64,000 bases of DNA from NCBI GenBank assembly GCA_963704075.1, contig CAVPGV010000003.1, forward strand, positions 1 to 64,000. Direction: 5' to 3'. The position numbers were made by a program, and so were the translations under genes. Origin of the DNA: JADKAV01 sp963704075 (lineage in GTDB: Bacteria > Actinomycetota > Actinomycetes > S36-B12 > UBA10799). This document shows, piece after piece, positions 7,607-16,826 of the stretch (the stretch's first letter is position 1; each line of letters opens with the position of its first letter). Under the pieces are notes generated by a model. The model searched no databases. It worked only from the letters and a program-made list of their open reading frames with translations, and had not been told where the DNA came from.

Positions 7607-8572
7607 CTACTGCCCCGACGTGCCACCCAGCCCCTCGTGGGCCGGGATGGTTCCCAGCCGACCGGCCTGGTAGTCCTCGAACGCCTGCACGACCTCGGCC
7701 TTGGTGTTCATGACGAACGGGCCCATCCACGCGATCGGCTCCTGGATCGGTGCCCCGCCGAGCAGCAGGACCTCCATCTCGTGGGTGCGGGAGTCCTGCG
7801 TGACATCCGCGCCGAACCGGATCTCGCCGCCGGGACCGAAGACCGCGAGTTGACCGTCGCGGATCGGGGTGCCGTTCACGTTTCCACGGCCCGCGAGGAC
7901 GTACAGCAGCGCGTTGAAGTCGGGACGCCACGGCAGATTCACCTGCGCCCCCTTCGACACGGAGACATGTGCCATCGAAATCGGCGTGGTCGTGGAACCG
8001 GGCCCGGCGACACCGCCCACGTCACCGGCGATCACCCGGATCAGGGCACCTGCATCCGACGTCGTCGCCAGACCGACCTGGCTGGCGCGCAGGTCCTGGT
8101 AGCGAGGGGTGGCCAGCTTCTGCGTGCGCGGCAGATTGACCCACAACTGCACGCCGTGGAACAGTCCTCCCGATGCCACGAGGTCCTCCGGCGGACGCTC
8201 GATGTGCAGCAGGCCCGAGCCCGCCGTCATCCATTGGGTGTCGCCGTTGGTGATCAGACCACCGCCACCGTGGGAATCGGCGTGCTCGAACGTTCCGTCC
8301 ATGATGTAGGTGACGGTTTCGAATCCGCGGTGAGGGTGCCAGGGGGTGCCTTTCGGCTCGCCGGCTGCGTACTCGACCTCACCCATCTGGTCCATGTGGA
8401 TGAACGGATCGGTCCATTCCAGCGGAACGCCGGCGAATGCCCGCCGGACGGGGAACCCCTCGCCTTCGAAACCACGGGGAGCGGTGGTGATGGACATGAC
8501 CTCTCGGGGCTGTGTTGCGGACGTCGCAACGCGGGGCAACACCGTCAGGTCGTCGACATGAATCGCGGGCAT
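7607..8572 (-). CDS. pirin family protein
   Basis: 321 residues with two cupin domains. The metal-binding N-terminal cupin shows HPHRGFETVTY, HADSHG and LLHIE, giving the His/His/His/Glu set of pirins. The C-terminal cupin ends with the pirin_C region (IAWMGPFVMNT). Bacterial pirins are cytoplasmic, with quercetinase or redox-sensing roles. The ATG at 8572 has a good ribosome site (AAGGAGG, six bases upstream), unlike its leaderless neighbours. The gene ends nine bases beyond the stop of the convergent SDR. Confidence 0.9.
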   Translation of the reverse strand: MPAIHVDDLTVLPRVATSATQPREVMSITTAPRGFEGEGFPVRRAFAGVPLEWTDPFIHMDQMGEVEYAAGEPKGTPWHPHRGFETVTYIMDGTFEHADSHGGGGLITNGDTQWMTAGSGLLHIERPPEDLVASGGLFHGVQLWVNLPRTQKLATPRYQDLRASQVGLATTSDAGALIRVIAGDVGGVAGPGSTTTPISMAHVSVSKGAQVNLPWRPDFNALLYVLAGRGNVNGTPIRDGQLAVFGPGGEIRFGADVTQDSRTHEMEVLLLGGAPIQEPIAWMGPFVMNTKAEVVQAFEDYQAGRLGTIPAHEGLGGTSGQ

Positions 8573-8789
8573 GGTGGCCTCCTTACAGCCGGTACAACAT
8601 GGTTGAGAATACAACTATTCCCTGCAGTGCGCCAGAGCCCCGGCACTTCGAAGCAGGCGGTGATGACTGCGGCGATGCGGACGTTGAGCCATCCCGGACC
8701 GGCAAGCATGACCGTCACGCGACACAACCCGAACGATCAACCCCCGGTCTCGACCTGCCCCCGGCGCCATCCACGCGCGACAGAGGCTC

Positions 8790-11771
8790 CTACGCCGCAG
8801 GCTGAGCGTCGACCGCCGGCGCTGCTGTCGGCTCAGGAGCCGGGGTTCCGGCGTCCAACGGAGCGTCCGGCGCCGGGGACTCCTCCGGCGTCGGCGAGGC
8901 CTCCGGCAAAGGCTCGACCTCGTTGCCCGTGTCGGAACGCGCAATCCGGCGTTGCGCGTCGATCGCCCGGTCGATGGCGTCTTGCAGGTCATCCTGCGCC
9001 TTGCCGTACGCCGTGAAGTCACCATCGCGCAGGGCGCGCTCAGAGGCTCGCAGAGCTGCGTCGGCGTCAGCCAGAGCCCGCGTCAGATCCTGGGCCGGCG
9101 TGGTCTGATTCTTGCCGCCCTTGTTGTTCTGGTTCTCCTGCTCGGAGACCGTCGCCCCGAGCACCTTTGCCAGCGCCTCTTCCAGGTTGCGCTCGAAGGC
9201 GACCTCCTGGCCGAAGGACACCAGCACCCGCCGCAGCAGCGGGTACCCGTCCTGGGCCGCCCGCACGTATACCGGCTCCACATAAAGGAACCCGTCCGCA
9301 ACCGGCAGGGAGAGCAGGTTGCCCAACACCACTTCGGATCCACCACGCCGCAGCAACGACAACTGCGTGGCCACTTCTGGGTCGGATTCGAAGGTGTTCT
9401 GCACCTGTAGCGGTCCCGGGATCACGCTGTTGCGCGGTAACTGCAGCACACGTAACTTGCCGTAGCCCGGCCCTGGTTCGGAACTGGCACTCATGAACGC
9501 GGCGAGGGTTTGGCGTCTGACCGGCGAGAAGGTCGTGGTCAGCGCGAACTCCTGGGACACCTGGTCGGGCATCCGCAGCGTCAGGTAGTACGGCGGTTGC
9601 GGCTTGCCGGCGGCCTGCTGCGTCGGATCGGTCGGGACGTACCAGAAGTCCTGACCGGAGTAGAACGAAGCCGGATCGGTGACGTGGTAGCGGCTGTACA
9701 CCAGGCGCTGGGTCTTGAAGATGTCCTCCGGGTAGCGCACGTGCGCCTGCAACTCGGCCGGCATCTCACTGGCCGGCTGAACGGTGTCGGGGAACGCCTT
9801 CTCCCAGGCCTGCAGGATCGGGTCCGAGGAGTCCCACGCATACAACTTCACGGTGCCGTCGTAGGCGTCGACCACGGCCTTCACACTGTTGCGGACGTAG
9901 TTGACGAAGTCCTGATCGACGTTCACGCCGCGTCGCACGGTCAGCGAGTCGCTGATCGCGTCGGACCACCGCAGGCGCGCCGAGTAGGGATACGAGTCGC
10001 TGGTCGTGTAGCCGTCGACCAGCCAAACGATCCGGCCATTGACCACCGCGGGGTACGGATCGGCGTCCACCCGCATCCACGGGGCGACGCTGCGCACCCG
10101 GGTCAGGGGGTCCCTGTCGTAGAGGATCTTCGAGCCGGAGCCGATCTGGCTGGACAGCAGAATATTGGGCTCGGAGAACTTGGCCGCGTACATCATGCGG
10201 TTCAGTGGCGTACCCACGTCGACGCCGCCGATGCCGGTGTAGGTGTTGTTGCGCTGGCCAGTCGGACTGGTGTCGTCGGGGAAGTCCAGTTCCCGCGGAT
10301 CACCGGGGCCGCCCACGATCGAGTACGTCGGGGACTTCTCGCCGAAGTACACCCGGGGCTGCTCGATCTCCAACTCCCCCACCGGCGGGATGTCCTTGGC
10401 GAAGAACTCCGGCTCCCCCTCGGCGTTCGCGCGGTTGTCATAGGCCGCCACCAGGCCGTACCCGTGGGTGTAGACGAGGGTGTCGTTGGCCCAGTTGCGC
10501 TGCGCCGGCGGAACCGCCGCGAGGTCGACCTCGCGGGTCGAGACGATCGCACCGCTGCGCCCGTTGGGCAACTGATAGCGGTCAACATCCAAGGTGTCGG
10601 GGAAGGAGTAGAACGTACGGATCTGCTGCAACTGGCGGAACGTTGGCGACACGATGGCCGGATCCAGCAGCCGGATGTTGTCCAGCGTCCCCTTGTCGGC
10701 GGCCAAGGACTCCTCGTTCGGCTGGGCCACCGCGGAGTACTCGTCGCTTTGCACATTCGACAGGTTGTAGGCATCACGGGTGGCCTGGATGTTGCGGCTG
10801 ATGTACGGCGCCTCCTTGCCGGGCTCGTTGGGCCGCACCTGGAACTGCTGCACGATCGCCGGGTAGATGCCGCCGATGACCAGCGCACTGACCGCGAGCA
10901 GGCCCAGGCCGACCAGCGGCAGCGTCCACGTCCGGCGGAAGATGTTCAGGAAGAACAGCACGGCGCAGACCAGGGCGATGAACGTCAGGATGGTCTTCGC
11001 CGGCAGCACCGCTTCGACGTCGCGATACTTGAGCCCGGTGAAGCCCTCGACGAAGTCCTCCTGCTTCAGCGACAGCGCGAAGCGGTCCAGCCAGTAGGCG
11101 ACGGCCTTCAGCAGGCAGATCAGGCCCAGCAGCAGGGAGATCTGCACCTGCGCGGCCTCCGAGGCCTGCACGCCGTTCTGCAGGCGCACCCCGCCGTACA
11201 AGTAGTGCACGGACACGACCAGCAACAGCGTCAGGAACAAAGCCATGAAGCCGAATCCGGTCAGATAGCGCAGGAACGGCAGTTTGAAGACGAAGAAGCC
11301 GATGTCCATGCCGAACTGCGGGTCCTGCGTGCCGAAGGTGCCGCCGTTGCGGAACAGCATCCAGCGGCTCCACTCGGCGGTGGCCGACAGGCCGGCCAGA
11401 GTTCCGAGGAAGCCGGCGATTCCGAGCAGCAGCCACTTGCGGATCGGTTCGATGCTCTGGCGGTAGCCCTCCATGCTGGCCGACAGCCGGGGATCGTAGT
11501 CCGGCCGCGTGCGGTAGGCGATGTACATGCCGACCCCGACGATCAGGCCCATCAGCAGACCGAACGCCACGAACAACAGGGATCGCACCCCGATCACGGT
11601 CGTGAACACGCTGGTGAAATCCACCGAACGGAACCACAACAAATCGGTGTAGATCGACGTGAAGATGAGGAACACGACGAGCAGACCGGCGAGGACCGCA
11701 AGGGTCAGCGCCAGGACGCGACCTTTTGGCCCACGGTTCGCGGTGGGTTTCGTGGCGGTATCGAACGTCAC
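8790..11771 (-). CDS. UPF0182 family large membrane protein
   Basis: 993 residues, the typical length of this actinobacterial/cyanobacterial family (COG1615, e.g. Rv3193c). About seven transmembrane segments occupy residues 20-300. A large extracytoplasmic region of about 600 residues follows (FWYVPTDP, GYPLLRRVLVSFG are family-like). The last 60 residues are an acidic Pro/Ala-rich tail. Function is unknown; a cell-envelope role is inferred from topology. The GTG start at 11771 is supported by MTFDTATK at the expected distance from the first helix. Divergent from the PPA1309 gene with 27 bp between starts. Confidence 0.92.
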   Translation of the reverse strand: MTFDTATKPTANRGPKGRVLALTLAVLAGLLVVFLIFTSIYTDLLWFRSVDFTSVFTTVIGVRSLLFVAFGLLMGLIVGVGMYIAYRTRPDYDPRLSASMEGYRQSIEPIRKWLLLGIAGFLGTLAGLSATAEWSRWMLFRNGGTFGTQDPQFGMDIGFFVFKLPFLRYLTGFGFMALFLTLLLVVSVHYLYGGVRLQNGVQASEAAQVQISLLLGLICLLKAVAYWLDRFALSLKQEDFVEGFTGLKYRDVEAVLPAKTILTFIALVCAVLFFLNIFRRTWTLPLVGLGLLAVSALVIGGIYPAIVQQFQVRPNEPGKEAPYISRNIQATRDAYNLSNVQSDEYSAVAQPNEESLAADKGTLDNIRLLDPAIVSPTFRQLQQIRTFYSFPDTLDVDRYQLPNGRSGAIVSTREVDLAAVPPAQRNWANDTLVYTHGYGLVAAYDNRANAEGEPEFFAKDIPPVGELEIEQPRVYFGEKSPTYSIVGGPGDPRELDFPDDTSPTGQRNNTYTGIGGVDVGTPLNRMMYAAKFSEPNILLSSQIGSGSKILYDRDPLTRVRSVAPWMRVDADPYPAVVNGRIVWLVDGYTTSDSYPYSARLRWSDAISDSLTVRRGVNVDQDFVNYVRNSVKAVVDAYDGTVKLYAWDSSDPILQAWEKAFPDTVQPASEMPAELQAHVRYPEDIFKTQRLVYSRYHVTDPASFYSGQDFWYVPTDPTQQAAGKPQPPYYLTLRMPDQVSQEFALTTTFSPVRRQTLAAFMSASSEPGPGYGKLRVLQLPRNSVIPGPLQVQNTFESDPEVATQLSLLRRGGSEVVLGNLLSLPVADGFLYVEPVYVRAAQDGYPLLRRVLVSFGQEVAFERNLEEALAKVLGATVSEQENQNNKGGKNQTTPAQDLTRALADADAALRASERALRDGDFTAYGKAQDDLQDAIDRAIDAQRRIARSDTGNEVEPLPEASPTPEESPAPDAPLDAGTPAPEPTAAPAVDAQPAA

Positions 11772-11798
11772 TCCATCAGACTACGAGACGATGGTGAC

Positions 11799-12194
11799 AT
11801 GCACCCGACCGCGCACCTCGAAACCGTCATCCGCGACCTCGACCGGCACGTCGCACGCGACGGATGGGCGCAACCACCCCGTCTGTTCGCACTGGTCGTC
11901 GAGCAGGAGGGCGTCTCACTGGTGGAGCAGGCCTGGGACAGCGACGGCGAGGACCTGATCGGTGACCTGGCCCGGATCACGTGGCCGGAGGACGTGAGCG
12001 GGGCCGCCGTCAGCGTGCAGCGGGTCCTGGAACCCGATCATGACGTGCGCGTCACGGTCGCGGCCCTGCGCAACCAGGAGGTCGGCACCGCGATCCGCTA
12101 CCGCGCCCACGACTCCGAGCAGGCGGTGGCCGTCGGACCCTCGCTCATGCCCCGGCTCGAGCGGGCCGTGTGGGACACCCTGCAGGGCGGGTAG
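11799..12194 (+). CDS. PPA1309 family protein
   Basis: 131 residues. This small soluble family is widespread next to the UPF0182 and PDZ-protease genes in actinobacteria. Typical stretches are RLFALVVEQ, ITWPEDVSGAAVSVQRV and HDVRVTVAALRNQEVGTAIR. No catalytic motif is apparent and the function is unknown. The ATG at 11799 lies six bases after GACGAT (ANNNT pattern), suggesting leaderless expression divergent from UPF0182. Confidence 0.85.
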   Translation: MHPTAHLETVIRDLDRHVARDGWAQPPRLFALVVEQEGVSLVEQAWDSDGEDLIGDLARITWPEDVSGAAVSVQRVLEPDHDVRVTVAALRNQEVGTAIRYRAHDSEQAVAVGPSLMPRLERAVWDTLQGG

Positions 12195-12299
12195 CCGCCG
12201 ACCATGACGTCAGCCCTGGTGCGTAAGGCGACTCCTGCTGCGCGCGGGTAAGGCAGCGCCGCCCTAGTTCCCACTCTCTTGAGCGCTGGGTTCTGCCGG

Positions 12300-12327
12300 G
12301 GAGGCTGGGGAAAGGAGGCTGGGGAAA
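12300..12327. repeat. tandem 14-bp duplication
   Basis: GGAGGCTGGGGAAA occurs twice back to back in the 230-bp space between two convergent genes. No other feature is seen in that space. Confidence 0.7.
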
Positions 12328-12425
12328 CCTGCAGTGTCGGTGAGCGAACCCTCGCGCCACCACAACCTCTGCGCGATCCGCGCACCAGCGTCGCACAGGC
12401 TGTCGGTGACGCGCCCCGCCCTTGC

Positions 12426-13481
12426 CTAGCTGACCGGGCAGGCAGGAGGCTCGATTTCTCCCTCGAGTACCTGACGGGCCTCAGCGAGTGACTCCACGGC
12501 GGCCACCTCGAGACCGGCCGGGGACGCACTGATCACCTCGTCGCAGTTGTCCTTCGGCGCGAGGAACAGGGTCACCCCGTCGTCGTGGGCAGCGGCCAAC
12601 TTCTGCGCGATCCCGCCGATCGGACCGACCCGGCCGTCGAAGTCCATGGTGCCGGTCCCCGCCACTTTGCGTCCGTCCACCAGGTCACCGGGCGTCAGTT
12701 TGTCGACGATCCCGAGCGAGAAGATCAACCCCGCACTCGGGCCCCCGACGTCATCGAGGTTGAAGTCGACGGTCACCGGCGAGTCGGCCACGATCCCGAG
12801 GGTGACCCCGAGGAAACCCTTCTGCGGATCGTCGGGGTTGGGGGCGGTGACCACCGTCACCGAACGGTCTTCGTCGCCGCGGCGGACATCAAGAACCACA
12901 TCCGCATCCGGCCCCGCCCGGGCGATGATCCTCGCCAGACGTTGCGGGCTTCGCACCGCACGCCCTTGCGCTGCCAGTACGACGTCGCCGTGCTCGAGGA
13001 TCCCCTCGGCCGGCGAATCCGGCGACACCTCCAGGATCACGGGACGGGTTTCGACGGGCTCGCCCACCTCTCGCAGGGCGGCGATCCGCGCCTGCTCCTG
13101 GGAGTCGCTGAACTGGTCGGAGCCGGCCTGCCGGGCCGCATCGCCGCTGGTGTCCGGGGGGTAGAGCAGGGATGTGGGGACCACGGCGACCGACCGGTCC
13201 AGCCATCCGGTGAAGGCTTCGAACAGTGTCAGATCGCCATAGGGACCCCCGCGCTCCGACACGGTCGTCATCTCCAGCTGCCCGTTCACCGGGAACACTT
13301 CAGCGCCGTCGATCGCGATGATCGGCTTCCCGTCGGACTCGGCCAGAACGTTGAACAACGGTCCCGGCGAAAGACGAACGTACGGGACACGGATGAACTC
13401 CATCGCTGTCAGGACCAGCAGCCAGGACACCAGGGCCACCACGATGACGCGCTTGCGGGGCGTGTCGACCCAGCGCCTCAC
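12426..13481 (-). CDS. PDZ domain Lon-like serine protease (YlbL type)
   Basis: 351 residues. A membrane anchor lies at about 12-30, a PDZ domain at about 145-215 (SPDSPAEGILEHGDVVLAAQ), then a Lon-type protease domain. The catalytic Ser-Lys dyad is visible as Ser249 in DDVGGPSAGL and Lys294 in GGIAQKLAAA. It probably cleaves envelope proteins on the outer side of the membrane. Homologous to Rv3194c. The GTG at 13481 overlaps the stop of the tiny upstream gene (GTGA), so expression is coupled. Confidence 0.9.
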   Translation of the reverse strand: MRRWVDTPRKRVIVVALVSWLLVLTAMEFIRVPYVRLSPGPLFNVLAESDGKPIIAIDGAEVFPVNGQLEMTTVSERGGPYGDLTLFEAFTGWLDRSVAVVPTSLLYPPDTSGDAARQAGSDQFSDSQEQARIAALREVGEPVETRPVILEVSPDSPAEGILEHGDVVLAAQGRAVRSPQRLARIIARAGPDADVVLDVRRGDEDRSVTVVTAPNPDDPQKGFLGVTLGIVADSPVTVDFNLDDVGGPSAGLIFSLGIVDKLTPGDLVDGRKVAGTGTMDFDGRVGPIGGIAQKLAAAHDDGVTLFLAPKDNCDEVISASPAGLEVAAVESLAEARQVLEGEIEPPACPVS

Positions 13482-13612
13482 CGATCACCCCGCAGGACCC
13501 GCTGCAGTCTGGCGAGGTCCTTCTCACGTACTGGGCGTACCGCCGGACGCAGTCTCCACCAGGCGATACCGACCACGATCAGGGCAGGCACCCACCACAG
13601 GAGCACGGACAT
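13478..13612 (-). CDS. small single-pass membrane protein
   Basis: 44 residues: one hydrophobic helix (LLWWVPALIVVGIAWWRL), then a basic tail ending in VLRGDR. The stop overlaps the start of the PDZ protease (GTGA), and base composition is like its neighbours. Small proteins in this position recur in actinobacteria, but no function is known. The start could also be a GTG two codons upstream. Confidence 0.65.
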   Translation of the reverse strand: MSVLLWWVPALIVVGIAWWRLRPAVRPVREKDLARLQRVLRGDR

Positions 13613-13760
13613 GCCCACAGCGTACGCGCCGCGACGGGTACGCCATGACGACGTCGCGGAAGGGATGTTCCACCGAGGGCGTAACGCGCTCGGTGGGGCC
13701 CCGCGTCCGGATCGTCGTAGCCTAGGACTGGCGCAGTGTAGACACGAACAGGCGGAACTG

Positions 13761-15056
13761 ATGAGCGGCAACCTTCCCTTCGGCTTCTCGGGCGACCCGG
13801 GCGACCAGAACGACCCGAACCAGGGCCCGGGCGGATTCGACATGTCGCAACTCGGCGCCATGCTGCAGCAACTCGGCGCGATGCTGCAAAGCGGCGGCAA
13901 CGAGGTCAGCGGACCGGTCGACTGGGATCTGGCGCACAACCTCGCCCGGCAGTCCATCAGCCAGAAGGGCGACCCGTCGGTCAATGACAACGACGTCCGG
14001 CGCATCGGCGAGGCGTTCGACCTCGCGCAGGTGTGGCTGGACGCCGCGACGCTGTTCCCCGCAGGTGGCTCGACCGCCCCGGCCACCTGGAGTCGTAGCG
14101 AGTGGCTCGAAGCCACCTGGCCGGCATGGCAGCAGATCATCGAGCCCATCGCCGAGGGCGTTCAGCAGACCCTGACCACCATGCCCGACATTGGACAGGT
14201 CAACCTGGAGGACCTCGGGATTCCCGGCCTGCAGGAGAACATGCCCGCGGGTATGCCCGACCTGAACGAACTCGCCGGCCCGTTGATGAACATGGCCAAA
14301 CGCATGGGCGCGGCCATGTTCGGCGCCCAGGTGGGCAACGGGCTTGCCACACTGGCCGACGACGTCCTCGGCGCCAGCGACGTGACGATCCCCCTGACCA
14401 GCGACGGCAGGCCGGCACTGGTCAGCGAGAACGTCAAGGTCTTCGGCGCCGATCTGGACGTGGAGTTGGGAGACCTGTACCTGTTTCTGGCGCTGCGGGA
14501 GGCGGCACACCAGCGGCTCTACGCCCACGTGCCCTGGCTGCGGACCGCTGTCGAGACCGCAGTTCGCGCCTACGCCTCGGGGATCTCGGTGGACACCGAC
14601 AAGATCCAGGACGCGCTGCAGGGGATCAATCCGAACGATCCCCAGGCCATGCAGGAAGTGATGTCGTCCGGGGTGTTCGAGCCGGCTCAGACAGAGGAGC
14701 AGAAGCAGGCCCTGTCCCGCCTGGAGACGCTGCTGGCCCTCATCGAGGGCTGGGTGCAGGACGTCGTGGCCGCAGCCATCGACGGTCGCATGCCCTCGGC
14801 GCAGCGCCTCGGTGAGACGATGCGCCGGCGTCGCGCCTCGGGCGGACCGGCGGAGAAGACGTTCGCGACCCTGATCGGCCTGGAGTTGCGACCGCGCGCC
14901 CTGCGCGAGGCCTCGGCGCTATGGACCCAGTTGCGTGAGTCGCGCGGTATCGAAGGCCGCGATGGCGTCTGGCGCCACCCCGACCTGATCCCGACCGCCG
15001 AGGATCTGACAGATCCCACGTCCTGGCTCGAAGCGACCGGGGAACTCGGCGACTGA
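13761..15056 (+). CDS. zinc-dependent metalloprotease-like protein (DUF2342)
   Basis: 431 residues, matching the family of Rv3195. The N-terminus is Gly/Pro/Asn-rich, followed by a low-complexity LGAMLQQLGAMLQ repeat. The core contains GAQVGNGLATLADDVLG and LREAAHQRLYAHVPWLR, where EAAHxRL replaces a standard HExxH. A later ALIEGWVQDVV and the distal helices match the family. Proteolytic activity has not been established by anything visible here. Divergent from the PDZ protease operon with about 150 bp between. Confidence 0.88.
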   Translation: MSGNLPFGFSGDPGDQNDPNQGPGGFDMSQLGAMLQQLGAMLQSGGNEVSGPVDWDLAHNLARQSISQKGDPSVNDNDVRRIGEAFDLAQVWLDAATLFPAGGSTAPATWSRSEWLEATWPAWQQIIEPIAEGVQQTLTTMPDIGQVNLEDLGIPGLQENMPAGMPDLNELAGPLMNMAKRMGAAMFGAQVGNGLATLADDVLGASDVTIPLTSDGRPALVSENVKVFGADLDVELGDLYLFLALREAAHQRLYAHVPWLRTAVETAVRAYASGISVDTDKIQDALQGINPNDPQAMQEVMSSGVFEPAQTEEQKQALSRLETLLALIEGWVQDVVAAAIDGRMPSAQRLGETMRRRRASGGPAEKTFATLIGLELRPRALREASALWTQLRESRGIEGRDGVWRHPDLIPTAEDLTDPTSWLEATGELGD

Positions 15057-15276
15057 GCTATCAACAAATCGTTGTCAACAGCCGGTGCATAACCATTTGT
15101 GCAGGTCACACGGCGGGTCACGGCGACACGTTCGCAGCGGTTGCGGACTTGTCCCCAGCTTCCCCCAGCGGCATTGACAGGCCGTCCCCCGACTATCCAC
15201 AGGTTGTTCCACAGCGGTGGAAACCTCGACCGGGATTCCCCTGGACGCGACCTGCGCAGGGTCCATAACGTCAGTC

Positions 15277-15393
15277 GTGAACGAGGCCCCCGAGAGGGAA
15301 GCGGACCGCAGGGGAAGGCGGGAAGCCGAACACACGGGGGCCTCGCTCTATGTCCGGCTCAAGGCCCAGCCAGCTGGAATCACGCGGATCTGA
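15277..15393 (+). CDS. possible 38-residue small protein
   Basis: GTG at 15277, five bases after TAACGT, opens 38 charged codons (MNEAPEREADRRGR...) ending at TGA 15391-15393. Third-position GC is high, as in real genes here. The coding span includes a stem-loop (15282-15345), so an RNA role for the same stretch is an alternative. No family is recognised. Confidence 0.3.
   Translation: MNEAPEREADRRGRREAEHTGASLYVRLKAQPAGITRI
15282..15345. repeat. 11-bp perfect inverted repeat with 42-nt loop
   Basis: CGAGGCCCCCG at 15282-15292 pairs with CGGGGGCCTCG at 15335-15345. The structure is strong but has no U-run after it, and the loop is purine-rich. Confidence 0.7.
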
Positions 15394-15538
15394 ATGCCGA
15401 ATCGAGGCTGCGGTTGATCACGGCGGACAATGGCTCTCCCCCTCATCCCGCTGCCAACGTTCCAGCGCGATATCCAGGGCGACCAGACAGACGGCTGCTA
15501 GTGACTCGTCCCTGCAGGCTCGGCTCGTGCGTCCTGCT

Positions 15539-15717
15539 GTGATCGCGAACGCGCTTGCGCGAGTCCGAGCGATCATCATGGCGGTCACTGAGGAGTCCGC
15601 GACAGACGCGCGGTCTTCGATGTCCTGAGCGATCCCGCGTTCCTCATACCCGCGGCTGTCGCCGTCCTGGTCGCGATCCTGGAAGCCTGGCCGGACGACG
15701 CCAAGTCCGGCGACTGA
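15539..15717 (+). pseudogene. possible frameshifted small membrane protein
   Basis: From GTG 15539 one frame reads as a plausible helix (ARVRAIIMAVTEESATDAR). At about 15608 a neighbouring frame continues naturally as AVFDVLSDPAFLIPAAVAV and ends at TGA 15715-15717 after a hydrophobic segment. Either a single-base indel splits a gene of about 58 codons, or both pieces are chance. No family is recognised. Confidence 0.3.
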
Positions 15718-15761
15718 ACCGGCGCATCTCAGACTGGAGGGATCGACCGCCATCCTGACGA

Positions 15762-16574
15762 TCAGCGATCCTGGAACACCGGCGATCGTCGCTCTCGCGC
15801 TGCGGCCAGACCCTCCTGCACGTCTTCGGTGGTCATCGTCGCCGGCTGCGCAAGACCCTCCCAGCGCAGGGCTTCAGCCAGGCTCTGCGGCGCGCGCGGG
15901 GTCAACCCCCGCTTCGTGAACCGGGTGGCGATGGGCGCGTTGGCCGCGATCCGCTCCACGTCGCCCAGCACTTGGTCAGGGTCAACGTGCCTGGTGACCA
16001 GACCACACGCGAGCATCTCATCGGCGTCCAGGGTCCTACTGGTGAGCAGCAAATCGCGCGCCATCGCCGGTCCGACCGCGTGAGGCAACAGGTAGGTCGT
16101 GCCCATCCCCGCATGCAGACCGAGCCGGGTGAAGGGCACGGAGAAGCGAGCGCGAGGACCGGCCCAACGGATGTCACAGGCGAGCGCGACGGCGGCTCCA
16201 GCACCGACCGCTGGGCCGTCGAGATAAGCGATGGTGGGCACGGTCAACGCGGTCACGCTCAACCATTGCGCGTAGAAGTCATCCATTCTGCGGCTCAACA
16301 CGGCGATACCTTCCGACCCGCCCTCGGCCAGCCAGCCCAGATCGCCGCCGGCACAGAAGGCCTTGCCCTGCCCCGACACCAGTACCGCCCGCAGGGCTGG
16401 GAGTTCGGCCAGTTCGGACATCGCCGTGGACCACGCCCGGGTCATCGGCGCGGACATGGCGTTGCGCTGGTCGGGATTCGAGAGCACCACGTGCGCGATC
16501 CCCGGCTCGTGCCATCGGACGACGAGGTGATCGTCTGCGGCGGTCAGGCCCGCAAGGGGTGGGGTGAGTGTCAT
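15762..16574 (-). CDS. enoyl-CoA hydratase/isomerase family protein
   Basis: 270 residues of crotonase fold. The oxyanion-hole regions are ALRAVLVSGQGKAFCAGGDLG and YLDGPAVGAGAAVALACD. LHAGMGTTYLLPHAVG corresponds to the second catalytic segment, but the usual catalytic Glu at the GLxPxxG position is not clear. The exact reaction, hydration or isomerisation of an acyl-CoA, is therefore open. The ATG lies six bases after TAGGGT (16581-16586 on this strand), a leaderless start. Confidence 0.88.
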   Translation of the reverse strand: MTLTPPLAGLTAADDHLVVRWHEPGIAHVVLSNPDQRNAMSAPMTRAWSTAMSELAELPALRAVLVSGQGKAFCAGGDLGWLAEGGSEGIAVLSRRMDDFYAQWLSVTALTVPTIAYLDGPAVGAGAAVALACDIRWAGPRARFSVPFTRLGLHAGMGTTYLLPHAVGPAMARDLLLTSRTLDADEMLACGLVTRHVDPDQVLGDVERIAANAPIATRFTKRGLTPRAPQSLAEALRWEGLAQPATMTTEDVQEGLAAARERRSPVFQDR

Positions 16575-16653
16575 ACGCGCACCCTAGCCACGTAGCATTT
16601 CGGCTACACAAGGACACAGGCCTCGCGCACAGTGGGGCGAGAGGGAGCAGAAC

Positions 16654-16809
16654 ATGGAGACGTACGAGGGCGAAGGCTACTGCGTGAAGTGCAAGGAGAA
16701 GCGGCCGCTGAACGGTGAGGTCCACGAGACCAACGGCCGTCGCATTGCCAAGGGCAAGTGCCCGGTGTGCGGCACCACGGTGACCCGGATTCTCGGCAAG
16801 GCCACCTGA
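16654..16809 (+). CDS. DUF5679 zinc-ribbon small protein
   Basis: 51 residues with two CxxC pairs (Cys10/Cys13 and Cys36/Cys39) that would hold one zinc. The sequence YCVKCKEKRP...KGKCPVCGTTVTRILGK is the DUF5679 pattern, common in actinobacteria and also a C-terminal tail of some DNA-binding proteins. A purine-rich ribosome site (GAGGGAG) lies about seven bases before the ATG. An intrinsic terminator follows 25 bp after the stop. Function unknown. Confidence 0.88.
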   Translation: METYEGEGYCVKCKEKRPLNGEVHETNGRRIAKGKCPVCGTTVTRILGKAT

Positions 16810-16826
16810 GGCAGCACCACAGCCAT

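Larger units (their letters stand above)
15057..15761. other. 705-bp convergent intergenic region with DnaA-box-like motifs
   Basis: Between convergent genes. Near the left end is a cluster resembling DnaA boxes: TTGTCCCCA at 15149, CTATCCACA at 15193 and TTGTTCCACA at 15204. A stem-loop, a possible 38-codon ORF and a possible broken small gene follow and are listed separately. No long ORF with convincing family features is seen on either strand. Confidence 0.5.

Noticed and set aside
9510..11798. Long plus-strand extension upstream of the PPA1309 start
   Set aside because: It is antisense to the UPF0182 gene. The family start of PPA1309 is at 11799 with a -10 box in front.
15277..15345. SRP RNA or 6C-type RNA
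   Set aside because: The stem-loop lacks the conserved GGAAG/AGCA SRP apical loop and the twin C6 hairpins. A short leaderless ORF explains the stretch as well.
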